Source: Pseudomonas rhizoryzae
GTDB taxonomy: Bacteria > Pseudomonadota > Gammaproteobacteria > Pseudomonadales > Pseudomonadaceae
Length of the DNA: 64,000 bases
Reading direction: 5' to 3'
NCBI RefSeq assembly: GCF_005250615.1
Contig: NZ_SULM01000003.1
Coordinates: forward strand, 62,001-126,000
Every line of letters begins with the position of its first letter. Position 1 is the stretch's first letter. This document shows, piece by piece, positions 36,960 to 45,743 of this stretch. Under the pieces are notes generated by a model. That model did no database searches. It saw only the letters and a program-made list of their open reading frames with translations, and had not been told where the DNA came from. Position numbers and translations under genes: made by a program.

Positions 36960-39353
36960 ATGAGCGACCATCGCCTCCGCAAGCACCGCCGCCTCGAACG
37001 CCTGCAGCGTTTTCTCGACTGGGCCAGCCGTACCCATCCTGACTTCGTCGCCAAGCAACAGCACCAGGAGCAGTGGTTCAAGCCCTATGTGGGCTATCCC
37101 TTTCCCCACCTGGGGCGGATCGCCAAGGCCTTCTGGCTGGGCCTCGACGCGTCCGCGGCGGCGGCCAACGGCACGACGCCCGAGCCGGAGACCTTGCTCG
37201 GCCAGGCTTTGCTCAGCGCCAGCAAGACCTTCGGCTATCCGGTAGACGTCTTCGGCAGCGAGAAACTCTTCACCGGCGGCGCGGCGAGCGAATTGCTCGA
37301 AGCCCATTGGGCGCTGAATCTGGCCGACAGCGACTCGGCGGCCGGCTTCGAAGCGGCGGTGGGCGAGCGCCTGGGCGCGGCGGTACGGGAGCGGCTCGCG
37401 CTGCTGGCCGGGCCCTTCGCCGAGATGGCGGCGGAAGATCGCCAGCGCGTGCTGGAACGGGTGCCCCAGGCGCTGATCCGCCTGGACGATTTCCTGCCGC
37501 GGGCGGTGGAGGTCCTCAACGAGACGCGGCACGAGCTCAGGTTCAATGTGGTGCTCAGCCACGAAGACATCCGCCTGGAAATCCCCCGGCGCCTGGCAGC
37601 GAACCAGGGGCGCCTGCTCAGTGACGCCGATGTCATCGCGCTCAAGGCCGAGGCGGAAGACGACCTGCGCCAGCGCTTCGCCGTGCTGGTGGGCGAGGCC
37701 GATGCCCTGGATTTCGATCTGCACCAGCTCGGCACGCCACGGCTGCAGGAGCTGATGCGCCAGGAGACCGACAAGCTGCGGCGGGCGCTGCGCCACGCGG
37801 TGGAGCAGCAGCGCGAGAAGATGGCCTTCGCCGTGCTGCTGGAACACAACCCGCGTTTCGCCCAGTACCACCAGAACTACCCGGCGCGGCGCCTGACCCG
37901 CACCTGGACCGCCCTGCTCGGCCCGACCAACAGCGGCAAGACCCACAGGTCCATCGAGGCCATGGCCGCGGTCACCCACGCCATCTACCTCTCGCCGCTG
38001 CGGCTGATGGCGCTGGAAAACCAGGAACGCCTGGAGTCCCTCGGGGTGCCCTGCTCCCTGGTCACCGGCGAGGAAGAGATCATTCGGCCAGGCGCCACCC
38101 ACTTCTGCTGCACCGTCGAGGAATTCGCCCGCTTCCGCCGCCAGCAATGGGAGGTGGTAGTGGTCGACGAGGTGCAGATGCTGGCCGATCCGCAACGCGG
38201 CTGGGCCTGGGTCGACGCCCTGGTCAGTGCCCAGACCAAACGCTTGCTGATGACCGGTCCGGCATTGATCGAACCCTCGCTCCGCACCCTCTGCGAGCTG
38301 TGCGAGGACCGCCTGGAGATCAAGCCCACCAAGCGCCTGTCGCCGGTCACGGTGGCCCGCCACGCCACCACCCTGGAGCGACTGGAGCCGGGCTCGCTGC
38401 TGGTGGCCTTCAGCCGCCGGGTGGTGCTGGAACTCAAGGGCCTGCTGGAGATGGCCGGGCGGCGGGTCTCGGTGGTCTACGGCGCCCTGTCGCCGGAGGT
38501 GCGCCGGGAACAGGCGCGGCGCTTTCGCGAAGGCGAGACCGAAATCATGGTGGCCACCGATGCGGTGGGCATGGGCCTCAACCTGCCGGCTCACACCCTG
38601 TGCTTCTACACCGACGAAAAATTCGACGGCGTGGAGAATCGCCCGCTACGGGTGCAGGAGGTCAAGCAGATCGGCGGCCGCGCCGGGCGCTTCGGTCATC
38701 ATGCCGAGGGCGAGATCACGGCGCTGGCGCCCCATGTGCTGCGCAACATCAAGCGGCTGTTCCACAGCCCGGACGATCCGGTGGACCTGCACCAATTCCA
38801 GGTGCGGCCGAGCCTGGAACACCTGCGTGCGCTCTCGGACTTCATGCAGGAACCCAGCCTGCTGCGCACCTGGCTGACCTTCAACCGCAACATCAACTAC
38901 GGCGACGCCTTCGTCTCGGTACTGCCCGACGAACTGGCCGAATGGATCAAGCTGATCGACCTGCCCGGCATCGACTTCCAGCTACGCTGGATCTTCGCCT
39001 GCACCCCGATTCGCGGCGGGCTGGAGGGTCCGGCCAGTGGTCAGGCCCAACGCTGGCTTAGGATCGTCGCCCGCGGCGAACCGGTCGACCTGCCCCGCAT
39101 CCCCCTGGGGACGGATCTGGCCGGTCTGGAAAGCGCCCTGCACGTGGTGGAGACCTATCTGCACCTGGCGCGCAGCCTACCGGAGCTGTTTCCCGCCCTG
39201 GCGCGCGGCGAGGAGCACCGCAGCCTGCTCAACGAGGCCATCACCCGTGAGCTGTCGCGCCGCCGCCGGCCGCGTGGCCAGGAAAAGGGTCAGGGCAAGG
39301 GTGGACGGCGCCAGGGCCGCGGCGAGCGGCGCGGGGGGCGGTTCGGGCGCTAG
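36960..39353 (+). CDS. SUV3-like superfamily 2 helicase
   Basis: 797 residues. Residues ~1-310 are helical and charged. The helicase core follows: motif I GPTNSGKTHR (near 320), motif II as DEVQM (near 403), and motif VI QIGGRAGRFG (near 570). GPTNSGKT and DEVQ are characteristic of the SUV3 family of mitochondrial and bacterial RNA helicases rather than DEAD-box proteins. The C-terminus is a basic Arg/Gly/Lys tail suited to nucleic acid binding. It is divergent from the antiporter gene. An in-frame ATG at 36924 is an alternative start. Confidence 0.88.
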   Translation: MSDHRLRKHRRLERLQRFLDWASRTHPDFVAKQQHQEQWFKPYVGYPFPHLGRIAKAFWLGLDASAAAANGTTPEPETLLGQALLSASKTFGYPVDVFGSEKLFTGGAASELLEAHWALNLADSDSAAGFEAAVGERLGAAVRERLALLAGPFAEMAAEDRQRVLERVPQALIRLDDFLPRAVEVLNETRHELRFNVVLSHEDIRLEIPRRLAANQGRLLSDADVIALKAEAEDDLRQRFAVLVGEADALDFDLHQLGTPRLQELMRQETDKLRRALRHAVEQQREKMAFAVLLEHNPRFAQYHQNYPARRLTRTWTALLGPTNSGKTHRSIEAMAAVTHAIYLSPLRLMALENQERLESLGVPCSLVTGEEEIIRPGATHFCCTVEEFARFRRQQWEVVVVDEVQMLADPQRGWAWVDALVSAQTKRLLMTGPALIEPSLRTLCELCEDRLEIKPTKRLSPVTVARHATTLERLEPGSLLVAFSRRVVLELKGLLEMAGRRVSVVYGALSPEVRREQARRFREGETEIMVATDAVGMGLNLPAHTLCFYTDEKFDGVENRPLRVQEVKQIGGRAGRFGHHAEGEITALAPHVLRNIKRLFHSPDDPVDLHQFQVRPSLEHLRALSDFMQEPSLLRTWLTFNRNINYGDAFVSVLPDELAEWIKLIDLPGIDFQLRWIFACTPIRGGLEGPASGQAQRWLRIVARGEPVDLPRIPLGTDLAGLESALHVVETYLHLARSLPELFPALARGEEHRSLLNEAITRELSRRRRPRGQEKGQGKGGRRQGRGERRGGRFGR

Positions 39354-39390
39354 GCCGCACGGGATTCGCCGCCTGAAGCCGGCAGCCAGG

Positions 39391-39511
39391 TAGCGTGGAT
39401 AACGGCGAAGCCTTATCCACCCTTCGCAGCGCCCTGCCCGTGGGCGACGCCACGCGTGTTTTCACCCAACCTATCGTAACCATGGCGGTCCGCCGATGCG
39501 GCCGCTGCTAC
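39391..39511. repeat. Two different dispersed hairpin repeats
   Basis: At 39391-39428, GTGGATAACGGCGAAGCC followed by TTATCCACC is a variant of the GTGG...CCAC hairpin family seen near 15.8, 19.1 and 20.3 kb. At 39482-39511, ATGGCGGTCCGCCGATGCGG leading to CCGCTGCTAC is nearly identical to the element at 55794 and belongs to a second family. The latter touches the 3' end of the DUF4442 gene. Confidence 0.78.
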
Positions 39512-39975
39512 TGGGACGCCCCTAGCGGCGACCGCGCCTTGAAGCTCCAGGTAAAGCAGAATTCGGCGACCTGATCGCCACTCTCGTCGGTGCCGAGGCT
39601 GCGCAGTTGCACCTCCTGCGGCTCGCCGGTCTCCCGCGCCAGGCGCAAGGCGGCGGCGATGGCCTCGCCCTGGTCGCAGCGAAAGACGACGGTACCCACC
39701 GCCTTCTTGGTGAAGCGGGCATTCATGGCCACCACCAGCATGGCGTAGCGACTGCCGGAGCGGCGGATGTGCAGGTCGGCGAGGATGCCGGTGGAGAATT
39801 CCGCCGCCATGCCCTCCACCGCCCAGAACATGCTCTTGAAGGGATTCTGGTTCAGCCAGCCAAGGGTCACCTGGATCTGGCAGCCGGCGGTATCGAGCTG
39901 GCGCAGGCGCAGCCCGGCGAGCTTGGCGATGGGCACCTTGGCCCAGACGAAGAGATTGAACAGCAGTCGATTCAT
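39508..39975 (-). CDS. DUF4442 hot-dog-fold protein
   Basis: 155 residues. The sequence NQNPFKSMFWAVEGMAAEFS followed by TGILADLHIRRSG, and the later MNARFTKKAVGTVVFRC, matches DUF4442, thioesterase-like hot-dog proteins commonly annotated as possible acyl-CoA thioesterases. The enzymatic activity of this group is not established to my knowledge. It stands alone between repeat elements; the C-terminal codons lie next to a hairpin repeat. The ATG at 39975 is the only good start. Confidence 0.8.
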   Translation of the reverse strand: MNRLLFNLFVWAKVPIAKLAGLRLRQLDTAGCQIQVTLGWLNQNPFKSMFWAVEGMAAEFSTGILADLHIRRSGSRYAMLVVAMNARFTKKAVGTVVFRCDQGEAIAAALRLARETGEPQEVQLRSLGTDESGDQVAEFCFTWSFKARSPLGASQ

Positions 39976-40104
39976 GGGCAGCGCATCCCGTCCCGCGAGC
40001 CCCGGCAGGAGCGCCAGGTGCCGGGCAGCTTAGCGCGCTGCCTGCGGGCGCTCCATCCGCACGGCGAGCGGCCGCGCAGACAGTTCGCGACCCATGGGTC
40101 GCAG

Positions 40105-40132
40105 GCCCGGGGAGCGCGACGGCTCCCCGGGC
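40105..40132 (-). terminator. Strong hairpin after the SotB-like gene
   Basis: GCCCGGGGAGC pairs perfectly with GCTCCCCGGGC around GCGACG, 11 bases beyond the gene's stop. There is no T tract, and adjacent CGC/CCCCTAC bases suggest it may be another dispersed repeat rather than a pure terminator. Confidence 0.55.
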
Positions 40133-40142
40133 AACCGCGCCC

Positions 40143-41336
40143 CTACAGCGGATTGGCCCGCAGTTGCTCGGCGTAGCGGCGAGTCATGAAGACGGCGAAG
40201 GCCACGCCGGCCACCGCCAGGCCGCCGCCGACCAGGCCGATATAGGACATGCCGACATGGGTACCCACCACGCTGCCCAGCAAGGCGCCGCCGCCGATGC
40301 CGACATTGTAGATACCGGAGAACAGCGCCATGGCCACGTCGGTGGCGTCCTTGGCCAGGGCCAGCACCTTGGCCTGCAGCGCCAGGCCGAAGCTCATGAT
40401 GGCGACGCCCCACACCACGCTGAGGCCTTCGAGCAGGAAGCCCTTCCAGGCGAAGGGCAGCAACAACAGCAGCGACAGGGCGATACCGCCGATGGCGAGG
40501 ATCAGGAAGCCGTTGGGAAATCTCAGGCTGTAGCGACTGAACAACAGCGAGCCGATCACTCCGGAGCCGCCGAACAGCAGCAACAGGGCGGTGATCTGCA
40601 TACCGCCCATGCCCGCCACTTCCACGGCGAAGGGCTCGATGTAGCTATAGCCGGTGAAGTGGGCCGTCACCACCAGCACCGTGAGCAGGTACACGCACAG
40701 CAGCGCCGGCCGCTTGAACAATACCGGCAGGCTGGCCAGGGAACCCGAGTTCTCGCTGGGCAACAGTGGCAGGTTGCGTGCCAGCCAGAGTACCGTCCCC
40801 ACCGCCACGGCGGCGATGGCGAGGAAGGTGTAGCGCCAGCCGAGCAACTCACCGAGCACCCGGCCCAGCGGGATACCCAGCACCATGGCCAGGCAGGTGC
40901 CGGTGGCCAACAACCCAAGGGCCTGGGTCTGCTTGCCGGGGGGAGCGATGCGCACGGCGAGCGAGGCGGTTATCGACCAGAACACCGCGTGGGCGAAGGC
41001 GATGCCGACCCGGCTGGCCACCAGCGCCTCGAAGCTCCAGGCCACGCCTGACAGGGCATGACAGGCGATGAAGACGATGAAGACGAACACCAACAGGCGC
41101 CGCCGCTCGATGGAACGGGTGGCGAGCATCATCGGCAGGGACATCAAGGCGACCACCCAGGCATAGATGGTCAGCATCAGCCCGACCTGGGAGGCGCGCA
41201 TGTCGAAGCTGCGCCCGATGTCGCTGAGCAACGCCACCGGGACGAACTCCGTGGTATTGAAGATGAAGGCGGCCAGGGCCAAGGCGATGACACCGGACCA
41301 CGTGGATTTCCGGGCTTCGGCGTTAGCATCCATCAA
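40143..41336 (-). CDS. MFS sugar efflux transporter, SotB type
   Basis: 397 residues and 12 helices. The opening [20 protein letters not shown] is diagnostic of the drug:H+ antiporter subgroup containing SotB/YdeA, and later blocks ([36 protein letters not shown]) agree. SotB proteins export arabinose or other sugars and some drugs; the substrate here is unknown. It is a single gene. The adjacent ATG pair (MMDAN) leaves the start uncertain by one codon. Confidence 0.88.
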   Translation of the reverse strand: MMDANAEARKSTWSGVIALALAAFIFNTTEFVPVALLSDIGRSFDMRASQVGLMLTIYAWVVALMSLPMMLATRSIERRRLLVFVFIVFIACHALSGVAWSFEALVASRVGIAFAHAVFWSITASLAVRIAPPGKQTQALGLLATGTCLAMVLGIPLGRVLGELLGWRYTFLAIAAVAVGTVLWLARNLPLLPSENSGSLASLPVLFKRPALLCVYLLTVLVVTAHFTGYSYIEPFAVEVAGMGGMQITALLLLFGGSGVIGSLLFSRYSLRFPNGFLILAIGGIALSLLLLLPFAWKGFLLEGLSVVWGVAIMSFGLALQAKVLALAKDATDVAMALFSGIYNVGIGGGALLGSVVGTHVGMSYIGLVGGGLAVAGVAFAVFMTRRYAEQLRANPL

Positions 41337-41739
41337 AGATCTTCTACTCCCGAGCGGGTGGATGGATCGTGGCCCCGAGCGGGGCCCGACGACGAAAACC
41401 CACGAGCAAAACCGCTGCCCGCCTGCGCCGAAAGGATCGCGAGCGAGAAGGTCGTCGTAGGTCAGGATTTTCTTGAATGTAGTAAAAATTCTACGCCGTT
41501 GTTTCGGACGACCACAACCGCCCCCACCGCCCGCCGACCCTGGCGTTCAGCCCAAGCCTGACGCCAACTCCTTGTTCAGCCAGGTTTTTCGCATCAGTTC
41601 GAGCCGTGTTCAGTGCGACAAAACATCGCGAAACCTTTCGGCGTCGCCAGGCTTCGAATTGACGAGGCGCAGCGGTTGACCTTGCCCCGAGGGCAAGCTC
41701 TAGCCTCAGCCTCGCCCCCTTTCTCCAGGAGCTTCCCTC
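41337..41739. other. Intergenic region between SotB-like and DUF305 genes
   Basis: 403 bases. GGCCCC-GAGC-GGGGCC near 41374 is a short hairpin. A possible 68-codon frame from a TTG at 41473 has low-complexity proline and serine content and no ribosome site; I do not accept it. The part just before 41740 (TTGACC at 41679, a plausible -35) may hold the DUF305 gene promoter. Confidence 0.4.
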
Positions 41740-42075
41740 ATGCGTATCGCCCTGCCCACTACCCTGCTCGCCCTCACCCTGCTGGTAAGCGGTGCCGCCA
41801 GTGCCGCCGAGGAGACTCACCAGGCTCATCAGGACATGCAGAAGAGCATGGACGCCATGCACCAGGGCATGGAGGAAGGCCTCAAGGCCAAGAACCCGGA
41901 TCTCGGCTTCGCCAAGGGCATGCTGGCTCACCATGAGGGCGCCCTCGACATGGCCCGCTACGAACTCCAGCATGGCAAGGACCCGGAAATGCGCAAGCTG
42001 GCCGAAGACATCATCCAGGCCCAGCAAAAGGAGATCGACCAGCTCAAACGCTGGATCCAGGCCCATGGCAAGTGA
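41740..42075 (+). CDS. Secreted DUF305 protein
   Basis: 111 residues with a Sec signal peptide (MRIALPTTLLALTLLVSGAA, cleavage after SAA). The mature part is helical and His/Met-rich: HQAHQDMQKSMDAMHQGM, then DLGFAKGMLAHHEGALDMAR. The MLAHHEGA-type motif defines DUF305, often found near copper-resistance genes and thought to bind metal. No copper genes adjoin it here. The ATG follows CAGGAG. A duplicated VOC gene fragment begins at its stop codon. Confidence 0.88.
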   Translation: MRIALPTTLLALTLLVSGAASAAEETHQAHQDMQKSMDAMHQGMEEGLKAKNPDLGFAKGMLAHHEGALDMARYELQHGKDPEMRKLAEDIIQAQQKEIDQLKRWIQAHGK

Positions 42076-42216
42076 TGACCGGGCACGCGCGGGACTGGCA
42101 CAGGGCAAGGCCAGTCCCGTCGCGGAGACCACCATGCTGATCGACCATCTGGATCACCTGGTCCTGACCACCGTGGACTTCGCCGCCTGCGAGGATTGCT
42201 ACACCCCGGTGCTGGG
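42074..42216 (+). repeat. Left copy of a diverged direct duplication (VOC gene 5' region)
   Basis: 143 bases homologous to 49303-49448, about 89% identical with one 3-base indel. Homology begins at the DUF305 stop and ends sharply at GTGCTGGG. The copies bracket about 7.1 kb containing the 5-oxoproline gene block. Confidence 0.88.
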
Positions 42217-42223
42217 GAGGTAG
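42134..42223 (+). pseudogene. Truncated VOC-family gene fragment
   Basis: A 29-codon frame reading MLIDHLDHLVLTTVDFAACE then DCYTPVLGR and a stop. It matches the first 28 residues of the intact VOC protein at 49366 with three or four changes, then ends at the breakpoint. It keeps the leader of the intact gene but cannot encode a folded protein. Confidence 0.88.
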
Positions 42224-42382
42224 TTCTAAGTCGACTGGACAATCTCTTGCTGGCGCTTTTCAGCGCGGGCGGCGTCACTACTTTTCGCCATAGCTTCGCG
42301 ATGACGCGTGATGACTGAGGCGGCGAACATAGAGCTATGACGCCGCCACTCCTTGGTCGAAACCATCAATCAAGCTGGGTTT

Positions 42383-43702
42383 TCATGAGCCCGACGTAGT
42401 GGCGGGCAACGCCACGCGTCTCCGGCGCAACAGGGCGTACATTCCCGCCGACAGCAAGAACGTCAAAGGCGCGGAAAACGGTTGCAGGCTCTGGCCCCCT
42501 TCCATCAGCGCGAAACCCAGCAGCGCACCGCAGAACCAGGCGGCAAGGCCGACGCCATTCAGCCGGGCCGGCTCATCTGACGATGACGGCACCTTGCCCA
42601 GTATGTGCGCCAGGGCAACGCCGACCCAGGCCACCACGAAGACGCCCTGCCAGGCCAAGGCCTTGAGCAGCCAGGCGAAGACATCGGCCAGCATCAGGGC
42701 ATAGACCACCGCCCCGACAACCAGGGCCCAGACCAGTCTGGACGCGCGCAAATGGAACACCTCGCCGAAGAACGCCTGCATGTTCTCCGTTGCCAGATAG
42801 TAGTTGGCGGTGTTGATCCGCGTCTGCGTCACCCAGACGAACAGCAAGCCCCACAGCCCCATCAGCTTGAGGATCGCCAGCAACACGGTGACCTCGCTGA
42901 GCGCGCCATCCCGCGGAATGCTGCTGGCCAGGTAGATGCCGGCCATGCCGTTGAGTAGAAAGGTCACCAGATAGAACGGCATGCCGAAGTTCCAGCGACC
43001 GTGCCAGGCAGCGTCTTCCGGCCTGCCGAAGCGGGCGTAATCGAAGGTGAACATCATCAGTACCCAGACCCCCATGTAGGCACTGAAGCAGTTCCACCAG
43101 CCCCCTGCCGGCGGCTGCGCCGGGCCGAAGTCCAGCCACTGGGGCTGGTAACCATACTTGCCGATGGACAAGGCCACCGCTGCCAGCAGGCCGAACAGGT
43201 AGAACGGCAGCAGCACGCCGTTGAAGCGATCCAGCCAGTGCTGTACGCCGCCGAAGATCAGCGGGACGCTGTACACCACCACCAGCAGCGCTGCCAGCGA
43301 GTAGGAAACCCCGGGATACAGGTGATTGAGCGCCACCGCGATCACCGAGCCTTCGAATATGGCGTAGTAGATGGCGGTGGAGAAGAAGATCAAGGTCGCC
43401 AGCGAGGCGCCCAGCGAACCGAACAGCACGCGTGAGAACAAGGCCACGGAGAGTCCGGTACGCATGGCATAGCGGCTGATCACCGCGTTGATCAGTCCGT
43501 AGCAGAGCACCGACAGCACCATGCCGAAGATGGCGTTGCGAGCGCCGTAGGCCAGCGCCAGCGAGGCGCCAACGACGATGTAGAACATGGCGCTGCATAC
43601 GGCCCACCAGGCCATGCTCAGGGAAAGCCGGCCCATTCGGGCATGGCTGGGAAGATGGGGAACGGAAGAGTCGACCTCGGGATGTTGCGACAGACTTGCC
43701 AT
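42383..43702 (-). CDS. NCS1-type permease (purine/cytosine permease-like)
   Basis: 439 residues, 12 predicted helices. MGRLSLSMAWWAVCSAMFYIV through LALAYGARNAIFGMVLSVLC and RYAMRTGLSVALFSRVLFG follow the nucleobase:cation symporter-1 / CodB pattern (N-terminal GA and SRxxFG motifs). At the 5' end of a 5-oxoproline utilisation block it may import pyroglutamate or a related ring compound, by inference only. It points away from nothing on its right: pxpC is co-directional 194 bases upstream. The gap 42225-42382 before it has only a 10-base inverted repeat (GGCGGCGTCA/TGACGCCGCC). Confidence 0.83.
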   Translation of the reverse strand: MASLSQHPEVDSSVPHLPSHARMGRLSLSMAWWAVCSAMFYIVVGASLALAYGARNAIFGMVLSVLCYGLINAVISRYAMRTGLSVALFSRVLFGSLGASLATLIFFSTAIYYAIFEGSVIAVALNHLYPGVSYSLAALLVVVYSVPLIFGGVQHWLDRFNGVLLPFYLFGLLAAVALSIGKYGYQPQWLDFGPAQPPAGGWWNCFSAYMGVWVLMMFTFDYARFGRPEDAAWHGRWNFGMPFYLVTFLLNGMAGIYLASSIPRDGALSEVTVLLAILKLMGLWGLLFVWVTQTRINTANYYLATENMQAFFGEVFHLRASRLVWALVVGAVVYALMLADVFAWLLKALAWQGVFVVAWVGVALAHILGKVPSSSDEPARLNGVGLAAWFCGALLGFALMEGGQSLQPFSAPLTFLLSAGMYALLRRRRVALPATTSGS

Positions 43703-43725
43703 CTTGGTTGCTCCGCAAGATTGGG

Positions 43726-43810
43726 TTCTGTACGAAAAGTCGCCGAGCGACGGTCAGGCGAAGCGCTTTTCAACGAAGCATCACCGAGCGCAGGCATTTT
43801 TCGTACAGAA
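43726..43810. promoter_or_regulatory. 13-base perfect inverted repeat upstream of the NCS1 gene
   Basis: TTCTGTACGAAAA (43726-43738) and its exact complement TTTTCGTACAGAA (43798-43810) are separated by 59 bases, centres 72 bases apart (about seven helical turns). Both lie between pxpC and the permease gene, ahead of the permease. Likely two half-operators for a looping regulator or one long stem. Confidence 0.65.
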
Positions 43811-43896
43811 TTTAGGGGTGGCGAGCGGCAGCAGGACGCCCTGGCGGCGCCCTCAGGGGAACCACCCGGTGTCGTACCGCCGCGGCGTTTTATTGG

Positions 43897-44874
43897 CTAG
43901 GCAAGAAAGAAGCGATGGAGTTTTTCGAGTTGTTGGTTGTATCGACGGCGCGCCGCCAGGGCCTCCTCCAGGGTGATGGCGACGAAGCGGGCCTTCTGGT
44001 TGGGTTGCATCTGGGCCATGAGATTGAGATCCGGACTGATCACCGTGCCGATGGTGGCGTAGCCGCCGCCGGACACCGCATCGCGGTGCAGGATGATCGG
44101 CTCCAGTCCGCCGGGTACCTGGATCGAGCCGATCGGGTAACAGGCGTCGACGATGTTCGACGGATCGGAGCCGGCGCCGAACGGCTGCTCGCGCGGCTCG
44201 AACACCAGTGGGGTGCCGCCTTTGAAGCGGTAGCCGGTGCGATCCGCCTCGGAACCGACGGTCCAGGTGTCGGCGAAGAAGCGCTCAGCGGCCTGCGCCG
44301 TCAGGCGGTGGTGATAAAGGCCAGGCAGCACCCGTAGACTGACCTCACCGCCGACGTCGATCTGCAGCGAACGCGGCAACACCAGTCCTTCCTGCCCACG
44401 AGTGTTCGGTTCGCCCAACGGCAGCTCATCGCCAGCCTGTAGGCGCCGCCCGTTGAATCCCCCGATGGCCCCCAGGCCATAGGTCGAGCGGCTGTCCAGC
44501 ACTGGCGGCACGGCAATGCCGCCATCGATGGCGATATAGCCGCGGGCGCCCGCCTTGATGAAGTCGAAGCCCAGCACCTGCCCGGCACGCACCCGGAAGG
44601 CGGTGTCCAGCGGCATCTCGGCGCCATCCAGGCGCGGGGTCATGGCCGCGCCGCAGATGGCTACCAAGGCGTCGCGCTGGACTTCGAACTGCGGGCCGAG
44701 CAGCGTGCATTCGAGCACCGCCGCCATGGCCGGATTCCCCACCAGCAGGTTGGCGGCGCGCAACGCATACTGGTCGAGCGCCCCGGACGGCGGGATGCCC
44801 AGGTGGTAGTAACCCTCGCGGCCGCCATCCTGCACCGAGGTCGCAAGTCCGGGCTTGAGTACCTTAAGCGACAT
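43897..44874 (-). CDS. pxpC: 5-oxoprolinase subunit C (biotin-dependent carboxyltransferase-type)
   Basis: 325 residues. The start MSLKVLKPGLATSVQDGGREG followed by YYHLGIPPSGALDQYALRAAN is the conserved N-terminus of the KipA/urea amidolyase C-like family, and VPGGLEPIILHRDAVSGGGY the C-terminal block. With PxpA and PxpB it forms the ATP-dependent prokaryotic 5-oxoprolinase opening pyroglutamate to glutamate. The start follows GGAGG and overlaps pxpB by 11 bases. Confidence 0.92.
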   Translation of the reverse strand: MSLKVLKPGLATSVQDGGREGYYHLGIPPSGALDQYALRAANLLVGNPAMAAVLECTLLGPQFEVQRDALVAICGAAMTPRLDGAEMPLDTAFRVRAGQVLGFDFIKAGARGYIAIDGGIAVPPVLDSRSTYGLGAIGGFNGRRLQAGDELPLGEPNTRGQEGLVLPRSLQIDVGGEVSLRVLPGLYHHRLTAQAAERFFADTWTVGSEADRTGYRFKGGTPLVFEPREQPFGAGSDPSNIVDACYPIGSIQVPGGLEPIILHRDAVSGGGYATIGTVISPDLNLMAQMQPNQKARFVAITLEEALAARRRYNQQLEKLHRFFLA

Positions 44875-45742
44875 GGAGCACCTCCTGCAGGCGCTGCGTG
44901 CAGCCCTGGGGATCGTTGAGGAAAGCGTCGAGGTCGAACTCGACCGGACGAATACGCAGGTCGAAACTACCCGCCTCCACGGCGGCGCTCGCCTGGTCGT
45001 ACTCGGCACGATCGATCGGCTTGAACTGGACGATGTCGCCGGCGCGGAAGAACACCATGGAAGCCTTCAGGTAGCCCAGGCGCTGCTGCGGGTCGTAGAT
45101 CGGCGCCGGGGTGATGCCGAACATCTGGTAGCCGCCGGCGCCCCGTACCGAGTAGATACAACCGAAGCAGCCGCCGTGACCGAGGGTCAGTTTCGGCGTG
45201 TCGGTGCGCGGCCGCAGGTACTTGGGCACCTGCAACTGCCGCTCGCGCTCGACCATCTGGTACATGAACGGCAGGCCGGCGACGAAGCCGACCATGGAGA
45301 CGAACCACGGCGTGCCGCTGTGCGCCTCGATGAACGCCTGGGTGTCTCGGTAGCCGTTGATCCGCGTCGCGTATTCCAGGTCGGTGGAGTCAGGGTCCTG
45401 ATGGCGGTCACGGAAGCGCATCAGCGTCTCGTGGGTCCAGGGGTCGTTGTACAGCACCGGGATCTCGATGATCCGCGTCTGGATGCGCCGCTCGGTAGTG
45501 GCCAGCGCTTCCAGTTCGCGTACCTGGTCGAGCAGCGCCTGCGGAGCGATCAGGTCGGGATTGAAACGCACCTGGAACGAGGCATTGGCCAGGCAGACGT
45601 CCAGCACACCGGGAATCCGCTGCTGCTCGATAGCGCGGGTAACGGCCATGCCACGAAAGAACGCCGCCAGCGACATGGACTCGGCGACCTCGGCGAACAG
45701 GTGCTCGTCGCCGCCGAAGCTGTAACGGATCTGCTCATGCAT
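44864..45742 (-). CDS. pxpB: 5-oxoprolinase subunit B (KipI/allophanate hydrolase subunit 1-like)
   Basis: 292 residues. The C-terminal part carries the family signature GFVAGLPFMYQMVERERQLQ and the block TLGHGGCFGCIYSVRGAGGY plus QMFGITP, found in KipI, PxpB and urea carboxylase/allophanate hydrolase subunit 1. The protein is longer than the ~220-residue KipI because of an N-terminal ~60-residue segment of the same family. The start MHEQIRYSFGGD follows GGAGGTG. Its start is one base from the biotin carboxylase stop. Confidence 0.9.
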   Translation of the reverse strand: MHEQIRYSFGGDEHLFAEVAESMSLAAFFRGMAVTRAIEQQRIPGVLDVCLANASFQVRFNPDLIAPQALLDQVRELEALATTERRIQTRIIEIPVLYNDPWTHETLMRFRDRHQDPDSTDLEYATRINGYRDTQAFIEAHSGTPWFVSMVGFVAGLPFMYQMVERERQLQVPKYLRPRTDTPKLTLGHGGCFGCIYSVRGAGGYQMFGITPAPIYDPQQRLGYLKASMVFFRAGDIVQFKPIDRAEYDQASAAVEAGSFDLRIRPVEFDLDAFLNDPQGCTQRLQEVLHVA

Positions 45743-45743
45743 C

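Noticed and set aside
41473-41679. 68-codon frame with a proline-rich stretch
   Set aside because: TTG start without a ribosome site, low-complexity composition, no homology recognised.
42269-42347. GGCGGCGTCA / TGACGCCGCC inverted repeat as a transposon end or attC site
   Set aside because: Only 10 bases, 59 apart, no recombinase nearby and no target duplication; chance in GC-rich DNA is plausible.
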